DNA from: Acanthaster planci
Taxonomy: Eukaryota; Echinodermata; Asteroidea; Valvatida; Acanthasteridae
Reading direction: 5' to 3'
NCBI RefSeq assembly: GCF_001949145.1
Contig: NW_019091704.1
Coordinates: 122,645-142,905 of the forward strand
Length of the DNA: 20,261 nt
Part shown: positions 1 to 9,729 of the stretch, piece after piece
How the letters are laid out: each line of letters opens with the position of its first letter
Position numbering within the stretch: the first letter of the stretch is position 1
Program-made: the position numbers and the translations under genes
Notes under the pieces: model-generated
Told to the model about the DNA's origin: nothing
Databases searched by the model: none
What the model saw: the letters and a program-made list of their open reading frames with translations, nothing else

Positions 1-189
1 ATAGGCAGTCTGTGAAGAGAAGGTGCTGCATAGGCAGTCCGTGAAGAGAAGGTGTTGCATAGGCAGTCCGTGAAGAGAAAGTGTTGCATTGGCAGTCCGT
101 GAAGAGAAAGTGTTGCATAGGCAGTCCGTGAAGAGAAGGTGTTGCATAGGCAGTCTGTGAAGAGAAGGTGTTGCATAGGCAGTCTGTGA
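1..189. repeat. 29-bp minisatellite, six copies plus a partial
   Basis: Direct head-to-tail copies of a 29-bp unit beginning ATAGGCAGTCYGTGAAGAGA start at 1, 30, 59, 88, 117, 146 and 175. The last copy stops after 15 bp. Copies differ at only a few sites (C/T in the middle, G/A in AAGGTG, one T for A). The array is cut by the window start, so its true length is unknown. No open frame of note runs through it. Confidence 0.97.
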
Positions 190-361
190 TTCCTACTCTC
201 AAGCTAATAATATTTATACATGGACATCAATAATGGAAGGTAAAATGAGCTGTTGAAGGATCATGTGCATGATCTATCTCATAAATTCACTCATTATTCT
301 GCTCCAGTCGTTCCACGGTAACTCTTGTTTTCACCCATCTAATTTTAACTATTTCGTCTAA

Positions 362-580
362 TGCAGAAGTGACAAGTTGAAGTACTGGCTCAAGAGAGAT
401 TATCCTGAGCTCTGCCCTCACAAACCTTTCTGGAGAAACAAGTGTGAGATTGTCAACTCCTCCACATTGCCTTCAAAAAGTGTGACGAAATCTGTGGACA
501 CTTCGGAGGATGATTTATCAACCAACACATCTGACTTATCAACCGACACATCTGACTTATTAACCAACAGTCTGACTTAG
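362..580 (+). other. Possible stray terminal exon or open frame (unrecognised)
   Basis: An open frame runs from 362 to a TAG at 578-580, with a possible acceptor ctaatgcAG at 365-366. The first part looks protein-like (KYWLKRDYPELCPHKPFWRN), rich in Trp, Tyr, Cys and His. The last third is a 21-bp repeat encoding Ser/Thr/Asp-rich peptide. An AATAAA at 1236-1241 followed by GT-rich sequence could serve as its poly(A) signal. I recognise no family. It lies upstream of a middle collagen exon, so if real it would be nested in a collagen intron on the same strand, which argues against it. A chance frame or a relic is equally possible. Confidence 0.2.
512..573. repeat. 21-bp tandem repeat, three copies
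   Basis: Three adjacent units of the form GAYTTATCAACCRACACATCT lie at 512-532, 533-553 and 554-573. The third copy is 20 bp and more diverged. In the + frame that ends at 580 they read as Asp-Leu-Ser-Thr-Asn/Asp-Thr-Ser repeats. Confidence 0.85.
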
Positions 581-1942
581 AAACTTGTACAGATGCTCCC
601 ACCTCTATGTGCACTGTCATCTGTGATTGATGATTTTTAATGGACATTAATGAGAAAATGTTCCAGTTCGCAGCCCTCTTCACAGTTGTCTTTTCAAAGA
701 AGCACAAAGTATCTGGCTTCCTAGCTGTCCTGTTCATTAGAGCTGTTTCCTTTACCTTTGCATTATGCCATTTTATTTATACAGATAGCATTACATCAAA
801 TTTAAATGTGCTCTTTTGAAAATCAATTTAACTAACCAGTGAGATTAACGTTTTTGGAACATTTTTCTCAATGCTTTGTTTCATAATCGTATGTCCTTAG
901 TTTGGATAATCACACCAAAGTCATTCAATTTGGAATTGGAAGCCATTTTTAGGACAAAATGATTGGCTCTAACAAAGGGGGCCTTGGAAACATAATTACC
1001 TGATGAGTACATTGAATGAAGTTTTGTCCATGTATTTCCCCTGCTGTCAGTAACTCATGACATTTTCATTTTACATTTTGGATATCATAGCCCCCCATTG
1101 TCTGTACTGAACAAAATCAAATGACTCTCCTTTTGCATTTTATTTTTTATTGTAATTAGCCAGATCATGAAATATTTTGAGATCAGAAGAACAATAGTGG
1201 TGTCTACCAGATCAAAAATCTTTTAGAAAAAAGATAATAAAATCTTTCTGTGGTGTCAACTGACAAAAATCATGTGCTGTCTTTTCTTCATTTGTCATAT
1301 ATACATGTATTCATAATACAAATCAAAATTTATAATATTGAAAGTTTGACATAATCACAGTTTTCTAATTTTGAAGGTGGAAGTGCCCACACAAAGCCTT
1401 AGAAGTGTATACACATGTATTGTGCATACAAGACTGTGGCAGACTTTGGAAATATAATTACTAAAAACTGCAGGATTTTTGGGAGAACTTTGACAGAATG
1501 TTTTGGATGTACAGAACCTAACATTTATACATTCGAAAAGTATTTCCAGCGTTGGTGGAACGGAATCCATTTTTACAGCCTGTTTCTTAGTCTCAGTTGA
1601 CAGCCGTTAACTTTCATGTGCATGATATCAATCTTTACAAATGACAAGTGTGATTATGAGTTGGTGTTTTGAGCAATCCTTGTAGGACCCCTCTTTCTTC
1701 ATGTTGGTTTGGTTTAGTTTGGTCTGGTCTGGTCACTTACAGCTTGCGTGTCTGGTATTGCTTGGCAGTCTCCTTTGATTTTTACATTGGCACCTTTTCA
1801 AAACATTATGTTGTAAAAAGAGAAATTGTCATCGTTATTATATTTTTTATAATCATTGGCAGTATGGCAGAAAGTTTTTCAACTTTTTACCAATCTGCCA
1901 TTGTATTGTGTTATTTACATCTGATTTTAAATTCTTTTTAAG
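581..1942. other. Intron sequence upstream of the first visible collagen exon
   Basis: This is AT-rich sequence with no Gly-X-Y exon and no protein family I recognise on either strand. Notable items are the AATAAA at 1236-1241 and a short GGTTTGGTTTAGTTTGG-type degenerate repeat near 1705-1735. It ends at the AG acceptor of the exon at 1943. Confidence 0.7.
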
Positions 1943-2041
1943 GGTTCAATGGGACCTCAGGGTTCCATGGGTCCCCCTGGGGTCCAAGGACCAGTTGGCA
2001 AGCCAGGGGTGCCAGGTGTACCTGGGACTGATGGCCCTCCA
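1943..2041 (+). CDS. Collagen triple-helix exon, 99 bp (11 Gly-X-Y)
   Basis: The exon starts right after an acceptor (ttcttttTAAG) and ends before the donor GTGAGT. Its 33 codons read as 11 perfect Gly-X-Y triplets, ending GVPGTDGPP. By recollection it matches the COL5A1 segment ending GMPGADGPP, including the shared GKPG, with about two thirds of residues identical. In human clade A genes a 99-bp exon followed by 45 and 99 bp occurs at exons 17-19, and the same 99-45-99 order is seen here. It is the first collagen exon in the window; no Gly-X-Y exon is visible in the 1.9 kb upstream. Confidence 0.95.
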
Positions 2042-2769
2042 GTGAGTATTAACTCCTTGACTTGTTAACTGTTTTTAGTGAAATCTGTCTTGTATATATA
2101 GTCAAAACCTTTTTGAAATTCCTGAGGAAATTCACAATTCACCTGTCGTGAATCAGCACTGTACCGTACATCCTGGCAGTGACTGAACATGTGGAACACC
2201 TTGATTGGGAAGTTATATTCTTTCTTATGCATGAAATGTCCCAGCCTATCAAAAAATTCCCCCAAGTGTCAACTGACATAAGCTCAAATACAAATCGCAG
2301 CAAGGCAGTCATGCTTTTGTCGACTGTAAACTTGAAAATTTACCTCTCTGTGGCAACCTGTTGGTGGCGCACTGCATGTATTGTAAATCTATTGTCAATC
2401 ACATTATTGAACTGTGTGTGCCAAATGTGCATAGCATGGTAGCACAAAATCCAAAAAGTTTTCTCCACATTCACAAATACTTGAGACAGTTTAGGCATTC
2501 CTGTTGGTCAAAAGCCTATCACATAGCCGTTCTTAAATGGTTGATGAAGCTCCAGCTTGCTGTGGACCTTCTCATCACAGTACTCGCCACTCTCCTGATC
2601 CAGTCTTCAATGAACATTTAAGACCTGCCAAGTAAATATTTATGCCCTCAGTCACAATAATTATCATTTTACGTAAAATTATTATTGCTGAGATAGACCT
2701 TGTTAAGAATTTAACCTTTTTGCTGTTTCAACCCTTTATAATGTGTGCATTTGCTACATACTCTCTCAG
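2042..2769. other. Collagen intron 1 (728 bp)
   Basis: The intron runs from GTGAGT to ctctctcAG. No coding segment is recognised. The only structure I see is the perfect 14-bp palindrome ATTTTACGTAAAAT at 2666-2679, set in an AT-rich, partly symmetric surround that may be a small fold-back relic. Confidence 0.8.
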
Positions 2770-2814
2770 GGCTTTCCTGGTCAAGATGGGCCTGCTGGAC
2801 CAAAAGGAGATGAG
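2770..2814 (+). CDS. Collagen triple-helix exon, 45 bp (5 Gly-X-Y)
   Basis: The acceptor is ctctctcAG and the donor is GTAATG. The exon has 15 codons, GFPGQDGPAGPKGDE, so five perfect triplets. 45 bp is one of the standard fibrillar collagen exon sizes (a 54-bp unit less one triplet). Its position between two 99-bp exons matches exon 18 of human clade A genes and the equivalent clade B exon (GHPGKEGPPGEK in COL5A1, from memory). The reading frame would run on through the donor into the intron for about 50 codons before a stop, but that tail loses the Gly-X-Y pattern at once, so the GT donor at 2815 is the real boundary. Confidence 0.94.
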
Positions 2815-4448
2815 GTAATGAAAAGTGGAATAAATGGCTCTTTTGTCATCACATTTTTTTGTCAATTCATTTTTACTCTCCAGAGTCCAACATTTAGCAG
2901 AAAAATTGAAGACATTTTTACGTTTTTATTGATTTTAATAAAAAAATTTCTGTGGATGGCATAGACAACTAAGTAAACAAAACTCGTCCAATTAGTTAAT
3001 CCATTTCATCTTAAAGATTCATCAGAGTTGAGAGTGTTGTCACCAGCTTTTTATGTTAGTGCAGGGTGTGAGCTCCCATAAGCAGTGGAAGAGGGGGTTG
3101 ACAAGTGGGGGACTGGCCATTATTTTTCACGCGGTGGCGCTGTTCAAACACTTATGTAACACATTAAAAGTTATTGTGTTCACAGCTCTAGCTACCGGGA
3201 TAAGCGCCTGGCAGCCATTACATTTATCAAGAAGAAATTAAATACATTTTGCTCCAGTTTTTGTATAATTTTCTCTTTTGCTGCAGAAAAATAACAATGT
3301 TTTGCTCATAGCACACAGCACACATTGCCCTCCATTTGGAAGAACTCAAGCCGTACATTTTGGGGGTTTAGTTATGTGCTTATTTGTTGAAAATCTTTAT
3401 GATCTACTGTATGTGCACTTACAAAAATCGTGCTTAGCAAAAACAAAATACAGGAGGAAGGAAATGAAATGCTGTGAACATTATGTGGAATTTCAGCAGC
3501 ATTTTTTTGGATATCATTTTATCTTTTCAATGTACGGAAATGTACACGTACAGCGCGAACAATACCACAGCATATTTTCGTGACTGACTGAGATCTTGTG
3601 TGGAAGTCTGGCTCATGATATCCATGTATTGTGGGGTCAACACATTGCTGCAGAGCAACAGGGAACCAGTCTCCTTCATATCATGCAGCTTACACAGCAC
3701 ATGGTTTCTTTTTTCTTCACTGCAAAGTTTGTCCACGACATGTCCTGTGCGTAATAGAGGCGTCTATTGCCAAAATTGACACTGTGCCAAAATACATGCA
3801 CCGTCCTGGCAGATGCAACTTTGTTCCTGGTTTTTGGTGCACTTTTGCCAATAGTTCTGTATCTTTTTGTACATTTACGTGGCTTAGGGTTGTAATTTCT
3901 AGCCACACTCAAGTTTCGGAAGAAATTTCCTGCAAAAAAAGAGTTATCTTCGAGGCCAGATGTTTCACGTCATGACCAAGTTTTTAGCGTCACAGCCGAA
4001 TTTTAGTGCCATGGCCCAAAACTTCAGCGTCCCCCATGCTATAATGCCCTGGCGAGAACACTAAGTTGATAATCGGTATTACACTCTTCGGGATTGACCT
4101 GTGGTAGCTGACACTCCCAAAAGACTCCACATGAACCATCAATATATACATTCATTTAACAACACAAATGAGAGCTTTTTCCACATACAGTTAATTAAAG
4201 ATAGTTACAACGTTGGGTCACCCAAGCATGCCAAAACCTATCTTGTTTCTCAACTGTTATGCGTTGCTAACAATACAATTAGGGCCATGTAAAGTAAATT
4301 TATGTTTGTTTACAAGTAATTTTGATTGCATGTTACCCTGCAACACAGAGCTTTGGAAGGCCTACATTAGTATTTGTCAGTATAATTGACCTGTTCTTGA
4401 TTCAGAGTAGATGGTTACGCTTTTTGGCCTTCATGCTCTGTTATGTAG
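2815..4448. other. Collagen intron 2 (1634 bp)
   Basis: The intron runs from GTAATG to tatgtAG. Between about 3050 and 4070 base composition becomes less AT-rich and overlapping open frames occur on both strands, notably on the minus strand between 3527 and 3912, where two frames abut near 3730 as if frame-shifted. I recognise no family in them. Three degenerate units of about 20 bp (CGTCAYGACC-like, ending TTTTAG or TTCAG) lie at about 3968-4027. The stretch may be an old mobile-element relic. Confidence 0.6.
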
Positions 4449-4547
4449 GGACCAATGGGACCGCAAGGTTTGCAGGGTTTCTCAGGTCCAAGGGGAGTGA
4501 AAGGTGCGACTGGTTTAAGAGGTGTTCCTGGCTCAAAGGGATCATTG
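4449..4547 (+). CDS. Collagen triple-helix exon, 99 bp (11 Gly-X-Y)
   Basis: The acceptor is ctgttatgtAG and the donor is GTAAGT. The exon has 33 codons and 11 perfect triplets; it contains GPRGVKGATGLRG, which parallels GPRGVKGADGIRG in COL5A1/COL11A1 as I recall them. This is the most diagnostic stretch for clade B assignment in the window. The charge pattern (R and K in Y positions) is typical of surface-exposed helix segments. It closes the 99-45-99 block. Confidence 0.95.
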
Positions 4548-4817
4548 GTAAGTTTTTAATTTTCCTCAAAACATTATTTTTACTGTGGAAAAGGTACTTT
4601 GTAAAGACCTTTTTGACACTTGTGGCCCGCTGCTGTGGCTATGTTGTGTAATTACGTTTTGAGGGCTAGCTAGAATGTTTGTGAAAAGTCGGAATAAGTA
4701 GGAAAAACAAATTAGCTTGATCAAAAGTTCAACCAATTAGAAAAGCATAAATTTTCAAAAATGACATTTGAGCTTTTTAAGAAATTTATTTAGTGTCATG
4801 TTTTGCTTATTCCCTAG
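4548..4817. other. Collagen intron 3 (270 bp)
   Basis: The intron is short and AT-rich, with a GTAAGT donor and a ccctAG acceptor. The upstream exon's frame runs on a further 100 bases or so into it, which is chance. Nothing else was seen. Confidence 0.9.
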
Positions 4818-4871
4818 GGAAGAGAGGGTATTCCTGGCTTGAAAGGAGACATTGGTCTCAAGGGAGATCGT
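4818..4871 (+). CDS. Collagen triple-helix exon, 54 bp
   Basis: Eighteen codons make six perfect Gly-X-Y triplets, GREGIPGLKGDIGLKGDR. The acceptor is attccctAG and the donor is GTAAGT, both strong. It aligns with the clade B exon GEDGFPGFKGDMGIKGDR from memory, with about 12 of 18 residues identical. The preceding intron is only 270 bp. Confidence 0.95.
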
Positions 4872-5337
4872 GTAAGTATACTCTTCCTCACCATTAACAT
4901 TTGCCACCAGGCACCTTGGGTCTGTAAATTGAAGGACTGCTGATAAATTCAGTGACTGTCACATAGAACTACAGTGTTTAAACATCACAATATTAAATTC
5001 CTGGTTCCATTGTTTGCTGTTGTGAACTGGCAATTCCCTTATATTGATGACAATGAGGCATTTCCTACACCCATTAAAATGCATCCTTGATTAATAGGAT
5101 GCCACAAAGTCATGCCACTTGTTTTTATTGTTTCCACTGATAAATGCATTTACTATAATGTCACAATTGCAACAGATCTAAACTTGAACTCATAAGTCAT
5201 GAACTGCATGTTACTTGATCAACCTACCCATTATAAATGCTGAATTATAAGTATCAGTGTTCATTTCATTTTCTAAGAAATACATGCCCAACCCTAAGAC
5301 AATTCACATTCTTTTTTCTGTTTATGTTGCTGTTTAG
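4872..5337. other. Collagen intron 4 (466 bp)
   Basis: The intron has a GTAAGT donor and a tgtttAG acceptor. It is AT-rich unique-looking sequence; no repeat, coding segment or RNA gene was seen. Confidence 0.9.
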
Positions 5338-5391
5338 GGTGTACAGGGACCATCTGGACCAAGGGGACCGGAGGGAATTGTTGGACCCAAG
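5338..5391 (+). CDS. Collagen triple-helix exon, 54 bp, upstream of the giant intron
   Basis: Eighteen codons make six perfect triplets, GVQGPSGPRGPEGIVGPK. The acceptor is ttgctgtttAG and the donor is GTAAGT. The clade B counterpart, as I recall it, contains GPRGEDGPEGPK. This exon is followed by the 9.9-kb repeat-filled intron. The remembered COL5A1 order continues directly into the next exon found at 15334, so no coding unit seems to be lost in between. Confidence 0.95.
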
Positions 5392-6109
5392 GTAAGTCAT
5401 CATCTTTAGCATGCCTCAGTCAGAAAAAAAATCCTTTTTTTCAAACATTTGGTTTTGCAAACTTGAACTGTGCTTGCTGAAATGGAGTCAGTTGGAGCAG
5501 ACCCCATGTGTTGAGATTGAAAAATTGAGAGATTGCTTTACAAAAATGGACTACACTCATTCAGGGTTAACACACAAGTAAAGGCTCAAGTCACTAGCAT
5601 CAAGTGGCCCGCAATGTCTCACTGCCAGCAGTCAATACCTCCAGTGCCACCAGTTTGCATAAGTGACACAAGTGACCCGCTGACCTTCGCTCACTTGAAA
5701 GCTATCAACAATCTGATCACTATGTCTGAATGAAGAGTTTTGGCTATGGCTTACCAGTGTTTAGTGCACCGGTAAGGCTATCATCAACCACAGCCAGAAG
5801 AACTGAACTAATTCTAGAAAACTCATAATATCTGTATCTTCATTGTCCATTTTCAAAAATAATGGAAAACTACATGTCTGCTATAATTCAGCCCAGGATA
5901 GGGATTCATGTTGAAATGGGAGCATTCACGCATAAATGTGTTAGTACATTAAAACGAAAGGAAAAGAAACGAGAGCTTATCTGTCTGTTTGACAACAGAC
6001 CAGAGGGCTTTTTGCATTCTTTTTGTACATTTAAACAACTAAGGCATCATCACATCAAATCAGTGTTTGTATATAGCACCTCTCTTTCAAGTTATCAGCA
6101 AAGTTTCAA

Positions 6110-8215
6110 CCTGATAGAGCATGTACTTCAGGAGAAATAGGGCTTTAAACAGTGCACCTTTAATGTCACGTGACTTGTCTCCTGATGAAGTCATCATCAG
6201 ATTAGGTCAATATTCCTCTAAAGCACTCCCTTTTTAAAATATCTGCAAGATTTGAACCTGATCGGACATGTACTTCGGTAGATATAGGGCCTTAAAGAGT
6301 GTACTTTTAATGTCACGTGACTTGTCTCCTGATGACGTCATCTCACATAAGGTCAATATACCTCTAGAGCACTCCCTTTTGAAGATACAGTAAAATCTCG
6401 ATAAGTCGAACTCCGTTTACCTCGACGTCTTTCTGTATTCCCAACAAAAGAATAGGCCTTCACGTACAATAAACTATCCGTAATCTGAAACGTCAATACC
6501 ACTAAAGCCGCCTATCCCGAAGTTTTGGCAGGCCAATTAAAAAAAAAAACAACATTCATTATGAGTCATTACTGTCACGTTCACTGCTTTTCTTTAATGA
6601 GCTGAGCATGTACACAGGCTGGCATTGTCACGTTGACATGCACTGGGTGGGCATCAACCGCAACTGTAAAATAAATCAGGCACAAATGATGCGCCCTTAA
6701 GCGCTTTGTACATGTTTCACGTGACCCAGCACGGAAACCCTGACCGACTGGCCCGCGCGCTGCATTATGCGGTAACAGCCCTATCACGCAAAGCAAATGA
6801 ATGAATTCTCAAGACGTAGACACAGGTACTGGTACATAACTTCATTGATTTATTGTTTATTAATGTACCACAAAAAGCATGTTTAATGATGATGATTGAG
6901 GAAAATTTGTACAGTAGGGATAGCCTAAAATCCACTTCGTGCTCGACTCCACTTGTAGGCCAACTGCCTTAAGCCAATAAGGTTACATGTGCACTGAAGC
7001 GTGTAACTTTCGATAACTCGAACGTCGGATAACTCAAACTTTTCATCCATTCCCCTAAACTTCGAATATTGAGATTTTACTGTATCTGCAAGGTTTCAAC
7101 TCAATTGAACATTTCCTTTAGGAGATATGAGGCTTTGAAGTTTAAAGATTTAATGTCAAATCACGTGACATATAATGACATCATTGTGACGATCTTCTTC
7201 TTGAACCTTCTCTAGCTTGTTGTCTAAAAGCAACCACCTAATATATAACCAGTCAGACCTATAAGAGTATCGAAGTCTGGCTGTTGAAAAAACATGTACA
7301 AAACATATGGGGAAATATTAAACATTCAAAAATCAATATAAAATATGGTTATGACGTCATAAATTAGGCAATTATTTTGCATCATGGTCTTTGCCAGCTG
7401 TTGTAACTTTGATGACGATTGAGGATCTCAAAGTAACCCAAATTGTGCCTTGAAAACGTGTAGAAAGTCAATGGGCTAAAATGAATATGTAAAAATCAAT
7501 AATAAATCACTTGATGGCGTCATCATGACTCCATGTTTCTAGGACCATCTATGCATAGGGGTTCTTCATAGGTATAAGTTTGATGAAGATCCAAAGTTGC
7601 AAAAGCACTAAAGTGTCGTCGACAAAAAACGTGTAGAAAATGAAGGGGCTTTTGAGCAGAAGAAGAAGAAGCAAATGAGAGCTTCTATGTCTGTTTGCAA
7701 CAGAGCATAGGGCTTTTTCACTTTTCAATAAAAATGTTATAGTCGTGATTGCATATCTGCAAAGTTACAACCTTCTGGGACAATCACTTTAGGAGATATA
7801 CAGCTTGAAAAGATGCACCTTTAATGTCACATGACTTGTCTACTGATAACGTCACCGGCCCATGAGGTCAATTTTTGTCATGCATTCCCTCCAGATATCT
7901 GCTAACTTTCAACACGCTGGAACATGTACTTTTGGAGACATAAGGCTATAAATGATGCATTTTTCATGTCACATGACTTGCCATCTGACTGATGACATCA
8001 TTATCCCATGAGGTCAATTTTCATCTATCGCACATGACCTTCCAGGTATCTGCAAAGTTTCAACCCACTGGGACATGTACTTTAGGAGACATAGGGCTTG
8101 AAGGGATGCACCTTTAATGTCACGCGACTCGTCTGCTGATGGTATTGTCATCACCTGAGGTCAATTTCCGTTTGTAAACCTTCCCTTCCTGACAACCTGC
8201 AAGGTTTCAACCCAA
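6110..8215 (+). repeat. Approximately 146-bp degenerate repeat units, left arm
   Basis: At least six units share the order: TATCTGCAAGGTTTCAACC, an ACATGTACTT..GGAGATA motif, a TTTAATGTCACGTGACTTGT core, TGATGACGTCATC, GAGGTCAA, and a CACTCCCTTTT tail. Cores begin at 6164, 6311, 7153, 7824, 7967 and 8118. Spacing is 147 bp for the first pair, 145 for the second once the 695-bp insertion and its TA are removed, then 143 and 151 bp for the last pairs. Perfect TCACGTGA occurs at 6166, 6313 and 7161. Other units have one substitution. Confidence 0.85.
6388..7082. mobile_element. Pogo/Tigger-like non-autonomous DNA transposon, TA target duplication
   Basis: A 695-bp insert has inverted ends CAGTAAAATCTCGATAAGTCG at the left and, inverted, CAGTAAAATCTCAATATTCG at the right. 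TA flanks it at 6386-6387 and 7083-7084. Such CAGTARAACCTCG ends with TA duplication are typical of pogo/Tigger relatives in the Tc1/mariner superfamily. Removing the insert and one TA rejoins CTTTTGAAGATATCTGCAAG, which matches the intact neighbouring repeat unit near 6227-6251, so the empty site is visible in the same array. Frames inside (for example 6581-6796, minus) show no transposase I recognise. It is a late insertion into the array. Confidence 0.85.
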
Positions 8216-9396
8216 TAAGACATGCACAATACAATATAAAATACAAAACATTATACTTATCGCTGAAAATTCACAGATTAGATATGATAAACACTTGTTT
8301 CTTTTGGTGTTCCATACAATGCGATCTGCTCTTCGCAGCACGTGGTCGGCATTTTGCCAAGTCCAGAGTATATGCCCTACGCACTGTGCACCGTCTATGT
8401 TGCAGGCAGATATAGGGCGTCCACACACACAGTAGCATATGCACAGCATGCGAAACGGGATTTTCGAGTTGGATTTTATATTGTAAGGGGGTTTTTGTCG
8501 GCGGTGCTTTATGTGTGAAAAAGTGCACCAGTTATGCACTTCATGCAGCTGACTCCCATGTTTTAGCTGTCATCTCATGCACAATTCATGCTTATATCTC
8601 TTGTGGTTGATTTTTTACCGAATTTTGAAGAGTAAAATAAGTTTTTATTGTAACTTCCGGTCTGATGACGTCATCAGCCCCAAACTTCACACGTGTTGAC
8701 AGGGTAAAGATGATCATCTACATCAATTTTCAGGCGATTCGACAAACTTCGCCACAGACATCTATTCAAAATTCATTTTTTGGAATTTTTAACCTGTCGC
8801 TGGAGGGCGCTCGATAATTAGGTAATGTCATCAGTAGATGATTTGAAGAAAACATTACCCTGACAGACTAACACTGTTGAAAACAACTTGATACCAATTA
8901 CCATTTTAAATAATAGACCACTTCCGGTTTCGACCAGAAGGAAGGGTCACGTGATTTGATCAACATGAGATGAATTCAAGACCACATTTTATCCTGTCAC
9001 TTGCCACGGTTGATTTTATATGAATTTTTATAAATTTAACGGAAAATTTAACTATTCAATATTTAATAATAAATCACTTGATGACGTCATCATGACGTAA
9101 ATATTTCAGTATTATCTTCGTTTTATAGTCAGTGCTTGCTGTAACTTTGACGATGATCAACGATTACTGAAGTACCAAAATGGTGCCTCGAAAATGTGTA
9201 CAAAGTGAATGGGCTGAAATAAATATTGAAAAATCAATAATAAATCACTGGATGACGTCATGCTTCGCGGCATATCTTTGCCATAGGGTCTTTGCTTTAG
9301 GCAACTTTGATGAAGATTGAACCTTTCAGAGGGTTTAAAGTGCCACGGAGAAAAACTGTGTACAAAAGAATGGGAACAAGAAGAAGAAGAAAAAGA

Positions 9397-9665
9397 ATCT
9401 TGACAAAAAGAATGCCTTTTTTCGCAAAGTTATGAAAAAGCCAAAAAAAAAAAGAAACGGAAGAAAAAGAATGCCTTTTTTGCAAACTGCGAAAAAGCCC
9501 CCCCAAAAAGAACAAAAAGAATGCCTTTTTTCGCAAAGTTATGAAAAAGCCAAAAAAAAAAGAAACGGAAGAAAAAGAATGCCTTTTTGCAAAATTGCAA
9601 AAAAGCCCCCCCAAAAAAGAACAAAAAGAAAGCCTTTTTTTTCGCAAAATGACGAAAAAGCCAAA
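9397..9665. repeat. A-rich tandem repeat next to the fold-back centre
   Basis: Units containing GAATGCCTTTTTTCGCAAAG and GAAAAAGCC recur near 9411, 9469, 9519, 9578 and 9630. They alternate between two versions (TTATGAAAAAGCC followed by an A run, and CTGCGAAAAAGCCCCCCC). The higher-order period is therefore about 109 bp with a half-period near 55 bp. Long open frames on both strands here (for example 9297-9680, minus, Phe-rich) arise from this low-complexity sequence and are not genes. The GAATGCC motif reappears inverted at about 10826 in the right arm. Confidence 0.85.
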
Positions 9666-9729
9666 AATTACAGACATCAAAACATTAAAACTACATGAGT
9701 TGTATTATACAAAATGCCATTTCATACAT

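Larger units (their letters stand above)
5957..9425 (+). mobile_element. Left arm of a large fold-back (inverted-repeat) element
   Basis: Read outside-in, this arm is the reverse complement of 10805-12605. The outer edge GAGAGCTTATCTGTCTGTTT at 5971 matches the inverted AAACAGACAGATAAGCTCTC at 12562-12581. About 8380-8760 pairs with 11460-11790, for example GGCGATTCGACAAACTTCGC against GCGAAGTTTGTCCGAATCGC. About 8900-9240 pairs with 11000-11340. Relative to the right arm it carries two extra blocks: a 695-bp pogo-like insertion, and about 0.9 kb (roughly 7170-8060) that duplicates arm sequence, including a second copy of the outer edge near 7675. No transposase frame is visible, so it is non-autonomous or composite. 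End points are approximate. Confidence 0.85.

Noticed and set aside
1-189. 29-bp direct repeats that could suggest a CRISPR array
   Set aside because: Copies are immediately adjacent with no spacers, and the window is animal DNA with spliced genes. It is a minisatellite.
2743-2964. 73-residue frame covering the 45-bp collagen exon
   Set aside because: Only the 15 codons between the AG and GT are collagen; the rest is intron read-through on both sides.
3527-3912. Overlapping minus-strand frames that look like one frame-shifted coding relic
   Set aside because: No family recognised, several frames are open at once, and there is no splice or start context. Kept only as a note in intron 2.
5533-5733. 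66-residue plus-strand frame at the start of intron 5
   Set aside because: No homology recognised, no initiation or splice context, and length expected by chance.
8207-8539. 110-residue minus-strand frame in the left arm
   Set aside because: The mirrored right-arm sequence at about 11690-12000 does not keep the same frame open, so it is not a conserved coding region.
9297-9680. 127-residue minus-strand frame rich in Phe and Leu, plus plus-strand Lys-rich frames
   Set aside because: They are generated by the A-rich tandem repeat; composition is low-complexity and repeats with the DNA period.
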